This document shows, in pieces, positions 7,334 to 15,262 of a DNA stretch of 64,000 nucleotides. The DNA comes from SIAQ01 sp964484265. GTDB taxonomy: Bacteria; Planctomycetota; Planctomycetia; Gemmatales; Gemmataceae. The notes under the pieces were generated by a model. It was given only the letters and a program-made list of their open reading frames with translations. It was not told the origin of the DNA and did not search any database. Made by a program: the position numbers and the translations under genes. The stretch's first letter is position 1. Each line of letters starts with the position of its first letter. The stretch is from contig CAZAFH010000017.1 of the NCBI GenBank assembly GCA_964484265.1, positions 1 through 64,000 of the forward strand. Direction: 5' to 3'.

Positions 7334-8938
7334 ATGGACATGTCGAAAATGGACAAGCTCGTCTCGCTGTGCAAACGGCGTGGTTTCATCTTCCAATCGA
7401 GCGAAATCTACGGCGGACTCAACGGCTTCTGGGACTACGGCCCGCTCGGCGTCGAACTCAAACGCAACATCAAAGAAGCCTGGTGGCGCGACATGGTCAC
7501 CGGGCATGACGACCTCGACACGCTACCCGGAGCGCCGACGCCATTCGAGATGGTCGGGCTGGATTGCGCCATCGTCATGCATCCGCAGGTGTGGAAGTGT
7601 TCGGGCCATTACGATCTGTTCCACGATTACAAAGTCGAATGCAAGGAATCGAAGAAACGCTATCGCTACGATCAGGTTTGGGGCCGGTGGGTCGAGGCGA
7701 AGGGCCAGCGCGTCTTTGTCGCCGTCGCCGATCCGGGCGACGAAGGCGTGAAGGAAGCCGAGCAGAAGGCGCTCAAATTTTTCAATCTACGTGCGAAGAA
7801 TGCGGAGGAACTCAGGTGGGATGGCGATGTGCTATGCCTGACAGCGGTCAAGGATTTTTCGCAGGTTCTCGGCCCCGAGGCCAAGACGCTGGGCACGCTC
7901 GGCGAGCCGCGCGAATTCAACCTCATGATGAAGACGATCATCGGCGCGCTCGGCGGCGAAGACGACGCGGCGTTTTTGCGGCCCGAGACGGCGCAGGGCA
8001 TCTTCGTCAACTACAAGAACGTCGTCGATTCGAGCCGGGTGAAGGTTCCGTTCGGCATCGCGCAGATCGGCAAGAGCTTTCGCAACGAAATCACGCCGCG
8101 CAATTTCACGTTCCGTTCTCGCGAGTTCGAGCAGATGGAGATCGAGTTCTTTTGCAAGCCGGCCAGTTCGCCCGACTGGTATAAGTTCTGGCGCGATCGC
8201 CGTTATCAGTGGTATCTCAACCTCGGCCTTGCAAAGGATCGATTGCGGCTCCGCGATCACCATCCGGATGAGCTTAGCCATTATTCGTGCGGCACTGCCG
8301 ACATCGAGTATGCGTTTCCGTTTCTCGCCGACGGCGATTTCGGCGAACTCGAAGGCATAGCGCATCGCGGCGATTTCGATCTACGAAGCCATTCCGAAGG
8401 CAAACTGAGAAAGGACGGTACGAGCCTCGTCGTCGAACTCGGCCCCGATGGCAAGCCGAAGTACAAAGGTTCCGGGAAGGACCTGTCGTACTTCGAAGAA
8501 GCAACGAAGGAACGATTCGTGCCGCACGTCATCGAACCGAGCGCCGGGGCCGACCGGGCGACGCTGGCGTTTTTGTGCGAGGCGTATCACGAGGAAGAGG
8601 TCAAAGGCGAGCAGCGCGTCGTACTGAAACTGCATCCGCGCATTGCGCCATTCAAGGCCGCGATCTTGCCGTTGGTGAACAAGGATGGCATGCCCGATAT
8701 CGCCAAGAAGATTTACCGCGATTTGAAGCCGCACTTCAACGTCTTCTACGACGACGGCGGCGCGGTCGGCCGACGTTATCGTCGGCAAGATGAAGCCGGC
8801 ACGCCTTACTGCGTCACCGTGGATGGCCAGACGTTGCAGGATCAAACCGTGACGATCCGCGACCGCGACACGCTAAAGCAAGACCGGGTGCCAATCGCGG
8901 AACTGGCGGTGATTGTAAATGCGCGGATTAGGAGTTGA
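7334..8938 (+). CDS. glyS: Glycyl-tRNA synthetase, single-chain class II type
   Basis: A 534-residue enzyme that charges tRNA-Gly with glycine using ATP. It is the archaeal/eukaryal-like homodimeric form, not the alpha2-beta2 bacterial form. Class II landmarks are the N-terminal KRRGFIFQSSEIYGGLNGFW and YGPLGVELKRN, motif 2 in the FRNEITPRNFTFRSREFEQM region, and motif 3 in HVIEPSAGADRATLAFL. The C-terminal anticodon-binding domain includes VVLKLHPRIAPFKAAILPL. The open frame runs far upstream (to 6788) through comB and the palindrome, so the start was placed at the first Met after the repeat, with AAAGG about ten bases before it. ATGs at 7340 and 7349 are alternatives. The stop TGA is one base from the next gene's ATG. 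Confidence 0.93.
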   Translation: MDMSKMDKLVSLCKRRGFIFQSSEIYGGLNGFWDYGPLGVELKRNIKEAWWRDMVTGHDDLDTLPGAPTPFEMVGLDCAIVMHPQVWKCSGHYDLFHDYKVECKESKKRYRYDQVWGRWVEAKGQRVFVAVADPGDEGVKEAEQKALKFFNLRAKNAEELRWDGDVLCLTAVKDFSQVLGPEAKTLGTLGEPREFNLMMKTIIGALGGEDDAAFLRPETAQGIFVNYKNVVDSSRVKVPFGIAQIGKSFRNEITPRNFTFRSREFEQMEIEFFCKPASSPDWYKFWRDRRYQWYLNLGLAKDRLRLRDHHPDELSHYSCGTADIEYAFPFLADGDFGELEGIAHRGDFDLRSHSEGKLRKDGTSLVVELGPDGKPKYKGSGKDLSYFEEATKERFVPHVIEPSAGADRATLAFLCEAYHEEEVKGEQRVVLKLHPRIAPFKAAILPLVNKDGMPDIAKKIYRDLKPHFNVFYDDGGAVGRRYRRQDEAGTPYCVTVDGQTLQDQTVTIRDRDTLKQDRVPIAELAVIVNARIRS

Positions 8939-8939
8939 T

Positions 8940-10250
8940 ATGCTCAAGCGAATTGCAATCAAAGGGTACAAGTCACTCGACGGAGTGAATGTAGGCTTGA
9001 ATCAGCTCTGCGTTTTGATCGGGCCAAATGCAGCTGGAAAGAGTAACTTTCTTGACGCTTTGCAACTGCTTTCACGGATTGCGTGTTCGCGCACATTAAA
9101 GGATGCTTTTGAGCCGCCTTATCGCGGCAAGCCACTTGAGTCGTTTGCTTTCGGCATCGGTGGCATCGAAGAAATCTTGAAAGCCGATTCTGCTGCCTTC
9201 TCGATTGAAGTCGATGTTCGACTTTCGGATGTCGTCGTAAAAACGGTTGACGCGCAAATTCGCGAAATGCGCCGCTCTACCGAGGATGGTAGTTCAGGCA
9301 ACGGCCACGGAAAAGATAATACCTATGTAAAGGAGAGGTATTTACGTTACCGAATTGAATTGGAAATTCTACCGCGAACCGGAATATTGCAGGTGACGGA
9401 CGAATACCTAGCGGCCCTGAATCAAAAAGGTGAACCGACAGGGAAGAGGGCAGCTTTTTTGGAAAAAGTCAAAAGCCGACTTCACTTGCGTATGGAGGGG
9501 CAGGCTCACCCGAAGTATTACGAGTTACATCTTGATCATAGCATTCTCTCCCTCCCGCACTATCCACCACATTATCCGCATCTGGCGGCGATGAATCGCG
9601 AATTTGCGAGCTGGAAGTTCTTCTACCTCGAGCCACGCGAGCGCATGCGAGCGCTGAATCCGGTGAAGGAATCAAGGCACATCGGTCTAATGGGCGAAGA
9701 TCTGGCTTCGTTTCTGAACACACTCAAAGTGCTCGACCCCGCGCGGTTTCGCGGTGTCGAGAAGGCGATTCACAACCTTATCCCGTCAATTACCGGTATC
9801 GACCTCGCCATCAATTCGGTGGGCGAGGTCGAATTGCGTTTGCTCGAAGGCTCGACTCCCGTTCCCGCGCGAATACTCTCGGAGGGCACGCTGCGTCTGC
9901 TCGGTCTGCTCGCGCTCAGCGGAGCGAAAGAAACACCGTCGTTGATCGGTTTCGAGGAGCCCGAGAACGGCATCCATCCGCGACGTATTCGATTGATTGC
10001 GGAGTTCTTGCGAAATTTGTCGTTCCAGACGCAGGTAATTGTAACGTCGCACTCACCGTTGCTGGCTGACCTTGTTCCCGAGACCGACCTATTTGTTTGT
10101 CGTCGAAAGGATCGCCAGTCCGAGATATTTGCGTTTGATTCTCCTGAGGGACCGCTCTGGCGCAGCCAACATGTAAATGATTCGCTGGACGACTCAGATA
10201 TTCCCGCACCGATTTCGCAGCGAATCATGCGAGGTGACCTCGATGCGTAA
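8940..10250 (+). CDS. AAA/ABC-type ATPase, RecF/OLD-like
   Basis: A 436-residue ATPase. Walker A is LIGPNAAGKSNFLDAL (about residues 24-39). The signature-like segment ILSEGTLRLLGLLALS lies at about 305-320. Walker B is LIGFEEPENGIHPRR, and the H-loop is VIVTSHSPLLADL. The long coil-rich insert between Walker A and the signature is typical of SMC-like AAA ATPases found alone or paired with nucleases in defence and repair. TTAGGAG lies five bases before the ATG, inside the end of glyS. The reverse neighbour gene starts within the last codons of this one (8-nt overlap), so the two are made together. Lower GC and more AT-ending codons than flanking genes hint at acquisition. Confidence 0.85.
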   Translation: MLKRIAIKGYKSLDGVNVGLNQLCVLIGPNAAGKSNFLDALQLLSRIACSRTLKDAFEPPYRGKPLESFAFGIGGIEEILKADSAAFSIEVDVRLSDVVVKTVDAQIREMRRSTEDGSSGNGHGKDNTYVKERYLRYRIELEILPRTGILQVTDEYLAALNQKGEPTGKRAAFLEKVKSRLHLRMEGQAHPKYYELHLDHSILSLPHYPPHYPHLAAMNREFASWKFFYLEPRERMRALNPVKESRHIGLMGEDLASFLNTLKVLDPARFRGVEKAIHNLIPSITGIDLAINSVGEVELRLLEGSTPVPARILSEGTLRLLGLLALSGAKETPSLIGFEEPENGIHPRRIRLIAEFLRNLSFQTQVIVTSHSPLLADLVPETDLFVCRRKDRQSEIFAFDSPEGPLWRSQHVNDSLDDSDIPAPISQRIMRGDLDA

Positions 10251-10839
10251 AATCGTCCTTTATTGCGAGGATATCGCTCATGAGACGGTCCTGTCTTCTT
10301 TGATTCGCCGACTCTCGGAGGAAACGAACGTGCCCACGGAAGTCTTGGTCCGCAGCGCAACAGGCGGCGTAGGACGTGTCATCCGCGAACTTAGACAATT
10401 CATTCGTCAATTCAGCCGGGAGTCCAATCCTGAACCGATCCCAGATCTCATGATCATCGCCAGAGACGCTAACTGCCAAGGAGTGATGGACCGCGAACGC
10501 GAATTGACAGACGTGATGAAGGATTATTCGGGCGGACATGCCTTTGCCATCCCTGATCCCCATATTGAGCGCTGGTTGTTGCTGGATTCCGCAGCTTTCA
10601 AAATGGTATTCGGCAAAGGCTGTAGCCCGCCCGATCAAAAATGTGACAAGGATCGCTACAAAGAACTGCTCCGCCATGCAATTCGAGACGCGGATCAGGT
10701 GGCATTGCTCGGAGGAATTGAGTACGCCGAGGACATTGTGAAGGCAATGGACTTCAGCCGAATCGAAGCCGCGGATTCGAATTCATTCGGGCGCTTCTTG
10801 AAAGAGATGAGACGCCACCTGAAACAGTGGCAGAAATGA
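10243..10839 (+). CDS. TOPRIM-like partner of the AAA ATPase
   Basis: A 198-residue protein translated from an ATG that overlaps the ATPase stop by 8 nt. The order LYCED (Glu9), then a Gly-rich turn (SATGGVGR), then IIARDANC (Asp75) resembles a TOPRIM core, where an early Glu and a later DxD bind Mg. Here the second acid of DxD is Asn77, so the metal site would be atypical. A later conserved-looking segment is AIPDPHIERWLLLD (about 102-115). Proteins of this kind commonly accompany AAA ATPases in DUF4276-like pairs. Nuclease activity and an antiphage role are inference by analogy with OLD, Gabija and PARIS systems, not shown by the sequence. Confidence 0.7.
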   Translation: MRKIVLYCEDIAHETVLSSLIRRLSEETNVPTEVLVRSATGGVGRVIRELRQFIRQFSRESNPEPIPDLMIIARDANCQGVMDRERELTDVMKDYSGGHAFAIPDPHIERWLLLDSAAFKMVFGKGCSPPDQKCDKDRYKELLRHAIRDADQVALLGGIEYAEDIVKAMDFSRIEAADSNSFGRFLKEMRRHLKQWQK

Positions 10840-10842
10840 TAG

Positions 10843-11523
10843 TTACCCCTTCTCCGCCAGCCGCATCTGGTTCACATGCAGGTGGGCCTGGCGAGTCGGT
10901 TCGGGGATGCGGTAGCCTTTGCAGGTGGCCAGGGTCCAGTGTGTCGCACTTTTCAGATTGATGCGATGGCCGGGCGAGATGTAGACCGGCTTGGTTCGTC
11001 GCTTCGTTCGAAGAAAGTTCGCGACGACTTCGCCTTTGTCAATCACGCTGGTCATCGCGCCGGCCTCCTCTTCGGGTTCGTCGTGGTTGCCGATCAGGCG
11101 AGTCTTGGCACAGCCGAAACACGGTAGGTCCAGCCACAGGCCAAGATGGCACGCCAGGCCGAATCGGCGTGGATGCGCCAGGCCTTGGCCATCCACCATC
11201 ACGGCATCGGGGCGGTGTTCGAGCTTCGCGAAAGCTTCGAGCAGCATCGGCAATTCGCGAAAGGACAGCAAGCCGGGAATGTACGGAAACGGACTTTCGC
11301 CGACGACGCCCTGCGTCTCGACGATGCTGCAATCGCTTACCCGAAGAACGACAATCGCGGCATAAAACTTCGGCGAGAAACGGTTGTACGAACAATCCGT
11401 TCCCGCGATGAGTTCGCATTTCTCAAGCGGAGGCGAAACATCGATACGATTCGCCAATTCTCGCTGCAGGGCGACCGCTTCGGTCGGTGTGAGAGCCCAA
11501 GAGTGGAGCGGTGAAATCTTCAT
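10843..11523 (-). CDS. nfi: Endonuclease V
   Basis: A 226-residue enzyme that nicks DNA (or RNA) one nucleotide 3' of inosine, starting repair of deaminated adenine. The family's catalytic segments are present: AGTDCSYNRF near residue 40 supplies the first Asp, followed by PYIPGLLSFRELP, VMVDGQGLAHPRRFGLACH with the DGxGxxHPR core near residue 110, and the late YISPGHRINL. Length is normal. Its stop is 3 nt from the stop of the TOPRIM-like gene (convergent), and its start lies just past the korBA terminator, so it is transcribed separately from korBA. Confidence 0.93.
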   Translation of the reverse strand: MKISPLHSWALTPTEAVALQRELANRIDVSPPLEKCELIAGTDCSYNRFSPKFYAAIVVLRVSDCSIVETQGVVGESPFPYIPGLLSFRELPMLLEAFAKLEHRPDAVMVDGQGLAHPRRFGLACHLGLWLDLPCFGCAKTRLIGNHDEPEEEAGAMTSVIDKGEVVANFLRTKRRTKPVYISPGHRINLKSATHWTLATCKGYRIPEPTRQAHLHVNQMRLAEKG

Positions 11524-11531
11524 GGCATCTC

Positions 11532-11571
11532 AAAAAAAAAAGCCCCGCCAAGAGTAGATCCTGGCAGAGCT
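11532..11571 (-). terminator. Intrinsic terminator of korA-korB
   Basis: Read on the minus strand, AGCTCTGCCAGGA and TCTTGGCGGGGCT form a 13-pair stem with two G-T/C-A irregularities and a TCTAC loop, followed by ten T residues. It sits 22 nt after the korB stop and just before the nfi start codon, so it should end the kor transcript before nfi. Confidence 0.9.
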
Positions 11572-11592
11572 TACTTGCTAGTGTTGGCAAGG

Positions 11593-12630
11593 TCAGGAGA
11601 CCGTCCACGTTTCGCCGGCGCGGAGCAGGGAGTCGATGTCGTTTTTGCCTGGCTTCTCGGCCTGTGCTCGCCGAACCTGGCCGACGACGTCGTCCTCGAA
11701 GCAGTTGCGCTCGGTTTTGTAGAGGACGCCAATGGGCAACGGCAGGCCATCCTTGCCGCTGATGCGCGACAGAGCCAGCGCCTGGTTCAAGTCGCTGGAA
11801 TCAGCCTTCATGAGGTCTTCGACCTTGGCTTCGCCCTTGGACAAATCCACCGCTTCGAGCGAGAAGCGATTGAGGCGAATTCCGCGATCTTTGTTTTGGC
11901 CATAGACGAGCGGCTTGCCGTCTTCGAGGCGGACGGTTGACATTGGCTTGGTGGCCTTGTCGGTGTATTCGAGCCATTCGCCGTCGTTGAAGACGTTGCA
12001 GTTTTGCAGGATTTCGACGAAAGCGGTCCCTTTGTGCTTTGCGGCCTCGTGGAGAATCAGGCCAAGGTGCTCGAGATCGCGGTCAAGAGCGCGAGCGACG
12101 AAAGTCGCTTCGCAGCCGAGAGCGAGCAAGAGCGGGTTGAGCGGATGATCGGGCGAGCCGACCGGCGTGGAAGCCGTGAGCTTGCCGAACGAGGACGTGG
12201 GCGAATATTGGCCCTTCGTCAAGCCGTAGATACGGTTATTGAAGAGCAGAATCTTCACGCCGACATTTCGGCGAATGACGTGCATGAGGTGGTTGCCGCC
12301 GATGGAGAGCGCATCGCCGTCGCCGGTGGCGATCCAGACGGTGAGGTCCGGCTGCACGCATTTGATGCCGGTGGCGAATGCGGGGGCGCGGCCATGAATC
12401 GTGTGGAAGCCGTAGGTGTTCATGTAATACGGGAATCGGCTGGAGCAACCGATGCCCGAGACGAAGACGTGCTTTTCACGCGGCACGTCGAGGTCGGCGA
12501 GGACCTTTTGCGTCTGCCGAAGAATGGCGTAATCGCCGCACCCGGGGCACCAGCGCACCTCCTGGTCGGACTCGTAGTCTTTGTTCGTCAGCTTGACGGA
12601 TGATAGTGGAACCGTGGTCGCGGTGCTCAT
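11593..12630 (-). CDS. korB: 2-oxoacid:ferredoxin oxidoreductase beta subunit
   Basis: A 345-residue thiamine-diphosphate-binding subunit. With KorA it oxidatively decarboxylates 2-oxoglutarate (or another 2-oxoacid) to the acyl-CoA and reduces ferredoxin. Evidence: VRWCPGCGDYAIL at about residues 26-38, the TPP/Mg segment ATGDGDALSIGGNHL followed by FNNRIYGLTKGQYSPTS, and the length of about 345 typical of the two-subunit form without a ferredoxin domain. It begins 2 nt after korA ends, so the two form one operon. Substrate choice (2-oxoglutarate versus pyruvate) is assigned by overall family resemblance. Confidence 0.92.
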   Translation of the reverse strand: MSTATTVPLSSVKLTNKDYESDQEVRWCPGCGDYAILRQTQKVLADLDVPREKHVFVSGIGCSSRFPYYMNTYGFHTIHGRAPAFATGIKCVQPDLTVWIATGDGDALSIGGNHLMHVIRRNVGVKILLFNNRIYGLTKGQYSPTSSFGKLTASTPVGSPDHPLNPLLLALGCEATFVARALDRDLEHLGLILHEAAKHKGTAFVEILQNCNVFNDGEWLEYTDKATKPMSTVRLEDGKPLVYGQNKDRGIRLNRFSLEAVDLSKGEAKVEDLMKADSSDLNQALALSRISGKDGLPLPIGVLYKTERNCFEDDVVGQVRRAQAEKPGKNDIDSLLRAGETWTVS

Positions 12631-12632
12631 GG

Positions 12633-14519
12633 TTATTTCCCCCCCAGGGTCGCTTCGATGGCGTTGCTGATTTCGGTAATGGTAAAGGGTTGTCCTTTGA
12701 CTTTGTTTAACGGTTTGGCGGGCAGCACATACTTGGCGCGGATCAGCGTCGAAAGCTGACCGAGGTTCATCTCGGGGACCAGGACGTGCTTGAACCGCTT
12801 GAGGATATCGCCCAAGTCGGGCGGGAGTGGATTGAGGAAACGCAGGTGAATCTGCGAGATGCCGGTTTGGCCTTTCGCGCGCTGCCTTTCCATCGCGCTT
12901 TTGATGGCGCCGTGAGTGCTGCCCCAGCCGACGAGCAGGAGATCGCCGGAGGCAGGGCCGTCAATCTCGGTTGGCGGAATTTCGCGCTGGATACGATCGA
13001 TCTTCGCTTGACGAAGATGGCCCATGGCTTCGTGGTTGTCGGGATCGTAGCTGATATTGCCGGTCTTCTGATCCTTTTCCAGGCCACCGACGCGATATTC
13101 CAGGCCTGGCGTGCCGATGCGCACCCACTGGCGGGCCATCGTTTCAGGATCGCGGTCGAACGGCTTGACGCCATTGCGTTCGACGAGTTGCTTGTGCGTG
13201 ATTGGGGCGAGCGTCTTGGAGGATGGGATGAGCCAGGGTTCGGCTCCGTTGGCCAGGTAGCCGTCCGTCAGAAAGATCACTGGCGTGCGATACTTGATGG
13301 CGATACGAGAAGCTTCGTAAACCGCGAAAAAGCAATCCGAAGGACTGCTCGCCGCGATGATCGGCGCCGGGCATTCGCCGTGGCGTCCGAACAGGGCGGC
13401 CAACAAATCCGCTTGTTCAGTTTTTGTCGGCAAGCCGGTGCTGGGCCCGCCGCGCTGCACGTCCACGACGACCAGCGGCAGTTCGGTGCTGATCGCCAGG
13501 CTCAGCGCTTCCTGCTTCAAGTCGAGGCCCGGGCCGCTTGTCGAAGTGCACCCCAGCGCCCCGGCAAATGAAGCTCCGATCGCCATGCAGGCAGCCGCGA
13601 TCTCGTCCTCGGCCTGCACAGTCGTCACGTTCATGTTTTTGTAGCGCGAAAGCTGATGGAGAATATCGCTCGCCGGCGTAATCGGGTAGCTCGCCAAAAA
13701 GACCGGCAACTCCGCTTTCTGACCGGCGGCCACGAGACCGAGCGCCGTCGCCTGGTTACCCGTGATGTGGCGATACAACCCAGGCGCCTGCTTGGCGGCG
13801 GCGATTTCAAACGAACTCGCAAACGTCTCCGTGTTTTCGCAATAGATCCAGCCGGCCCGCAAGGCTCGTTGGTTCGCTTCGGAGACTTCCGGCCGTTTGC
13901 CGAATTTCGATTTGATGTACTGTACCGTCGGTTCCAGCGAGCGCTGGTACAGCCAGCAAACCATGCCCAACGCGAAGAAGTTTTGGCATCGATCGCCTTC
14001 GCGGGTCGAAAGCGTCGCAGGCAACGGCGACTCGAACACCGCGGCACGGGTCAGCTTCGTCAGGTCAACACGGAAGACCTGGTAAGCATCGAGCGAATGA
14101 TCTTCGAGCGGATTCGTCTTGCATTGGGCCTTCTTGAGATCGTTTTCGCGGAACTTGTCAACATTGACGATGAGCAGGCCGTTCGTCTTCAACCCCTTGA
14201 CGCGGGCTTGCAACGCGGCAGGATTCAAGGCGATGAGCGCGTCATAGCTATCGCCTGGTGTAAGAACCTCACCCGAGCCAAAGCGAAGTTGGTAACCGCT
14301 AACGCCCGCTTGCGTGCCTGCGGGAGCGCGAATCTCGGCCGGGAAGTCGGGAAACGTGACGATATCGTTGCCCATGCGAACACAAGTATGACCGAACTGC
14401 CCGCCGATGGCCTGAATGCCGTCGCCTGAGTCGCCTGCGAAATAGATAACAACGTCTTTACTTGTCTGTACCGGCTTCACCGTTTTTTTAACGGGAGCGG
14501 TCTCTGTGCTGGTGGACAT
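12633..14519 (-). CDS. korA: 2-oxoacid:ferredoxin oxidoreductase alpha subunit (gamma-alpha fusion)
   Basis: A 628-residue protein with the gamma domain first (about residues 20-215, starting VIYFAGDSGDGIQAIGG) and the alpha/pyrimidine-binding domain after it (from GNQATALGLVAAGQ, then SYPITPASDILHQL, QAEDEIAAACMAIGAS and TSTSGPGLDLKQEAL). It pairs with KorB for ferredoxin-linked oxidation of 2-oxoacids in a TCA-type cycle. The open frame extends to 14747, but the ATG at 14519 has a strong AGGAGAGGG ribosome site 8 nt upstream and opens with MSTSTETAPVKK, parallel to the korB N-terminus MSTATT. The 740-bp stretch upstream must hold the operon promoter. Confidence 0.92.
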   Translation of the reverse strand: MSTSTETAPVKKTVKPVQTSKDVVIYFAGDSGDGIQAIGGQFGHTCVRMGNDIVTFPDFPAEIRAPAGTQAGVSGYQLRFGSGEVLTPGDSYDALIALNPAALQARVKGLKTNGLLIVNVDKFRENDLKKAQCKTNPLEDHSLDAYQVFRVDLTKLTRAAVFESPLPATLSTREGDRCQNFFALGMVCWLYQRSLEPTVQYIKSKFGKRPEVSEANQRALRAGWIYCENTETFASSFEIAAAKQAPGLYRHITGNQATALGLVAAGQKAELPVFLASYPITPASDILHQLSRYKNMNVTTVQAEDEIAAACMAIGASFAGALGCTSTSGPGLDLKQEALSLAISTELPLVVVDVQRGGPSTGLPTKTEQADLLAALFGRHGECPAPIIAASSPSDCFFAVYEASRIAIKYRTPVIFLTDGYLANGAEPWLIPSSKTLAPITHKQLVERNGVKPFDRDPETMARQWVRIGTPGLEYRVGGLEKDQKTGNISYDPDNHEAMGHLRQAKIDRIQREIPPTEIDGPASGDLLLVGWGSTHGAIKSAMERQRAKGQTGISQIHLRFLNPLPPDLGDILKRFKHVLVPEMNLGQLSTLIRAKYVLPAKPLNKVKGQPFTITEISNAIEATLGGK

Positions 14520-15262
14520 AATAACCCTCTCCTGGTTGGCCGGAGAGATGCGTTCAAATACGCAAACGCAATCGTGCCGACCATGAGTCGCTTGATGGAT
14601 TGAGATTGTCGCTAGAGAACGTCCGCTCGAAGTCGGACAAGCGTTCGTGTGGCGGGGTGAGACGATCCCTCGGTGTGCCGCGCGAGCGGTCATCCGAATG
14701 ATGTCGTGGAATGTCGCGGTCAAAGGCTGCCGGCAGGCAACCGTCAAAGCGGTATTTTCCGAACCAAAGTCGGTTCGGTGGCCTCGATATTCTTGTCACA
14801 GCCGACTTAGTCGGCTTGTGTTAAAACTCCTTCGCAATTCCGCAGCTAACGCTCTCCCGAAATCTCTTTCTATTTTTTTATTGTACAACAATCTCGCTTT
14901 CGGGTATACCGATCAGAAAAATCTTGCGGATTAGTAAAGATCGCCCCGTTCCGCCTGTGACGGAAAGAGCATCATTGCCGCGAATGCGGCCCGCGAAAGC
15001 TCCCCGTTCCCTTCCTGGTAAAGTCCCGAAACCCGCCTGGCCAGGGGGCGCTTGGCCAACAGCAAATGGCCAAGCGCTTTCGCACTTTTTTGGCCTTTTT
15101 TTGCATTTTTAGGGGGTGTTGGCCAAGTTGCAAAGGGGGAGAGGGGGGTGCATCTGCATGCAGATTTTTTCGGGAAAAACAAAAAACGCCTCGCAACCGA
15201 CTTTGCATTCCTCTCTACCAGCGCGTTACGATGGATTTTCGCGAACGATGAGCCCTATCGCG
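14520..15262. other. Gene-free stretch between korA and the CotH gene
   Basis: No supported gene. It holds two short perfect palindromes (14759-14778, arms CCGAACC/GGTTCGG; and 14797-14820, GCCGACTTAGTCGGC core), an A/T-rich patch at about 14865-14935, and pyrimidine-rich sequence at 15080-15180. The open frames around 15050-15270 have no family resemblance and unbalanced composition. The korA promoter should lie in the first 200 bp; the A/T-rich patch is another candidate regulatory zone. Confidence 0.6.
14759..14820. repeat. Pair of short palindromes upstream of korA
   Basis: CCGAACC-AAAGTC-GGTTCGG (14759-14778) and CACAGCCGAC-TTA-GTCGGCTTGTG (14797-14820) are two neighbouring hairpins 18 nt apart. 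Each contains AGTCGG. No T-tract follows on either strand. They could be operators or remnants of a dispersed element. Confidence 0.55.

Noticed and set aside
14520..14747. Extended N-terminus of KorA
   Set aside because: A strong AGGAGAGGG site points to the ATG at 14519, and the extension has no domain.
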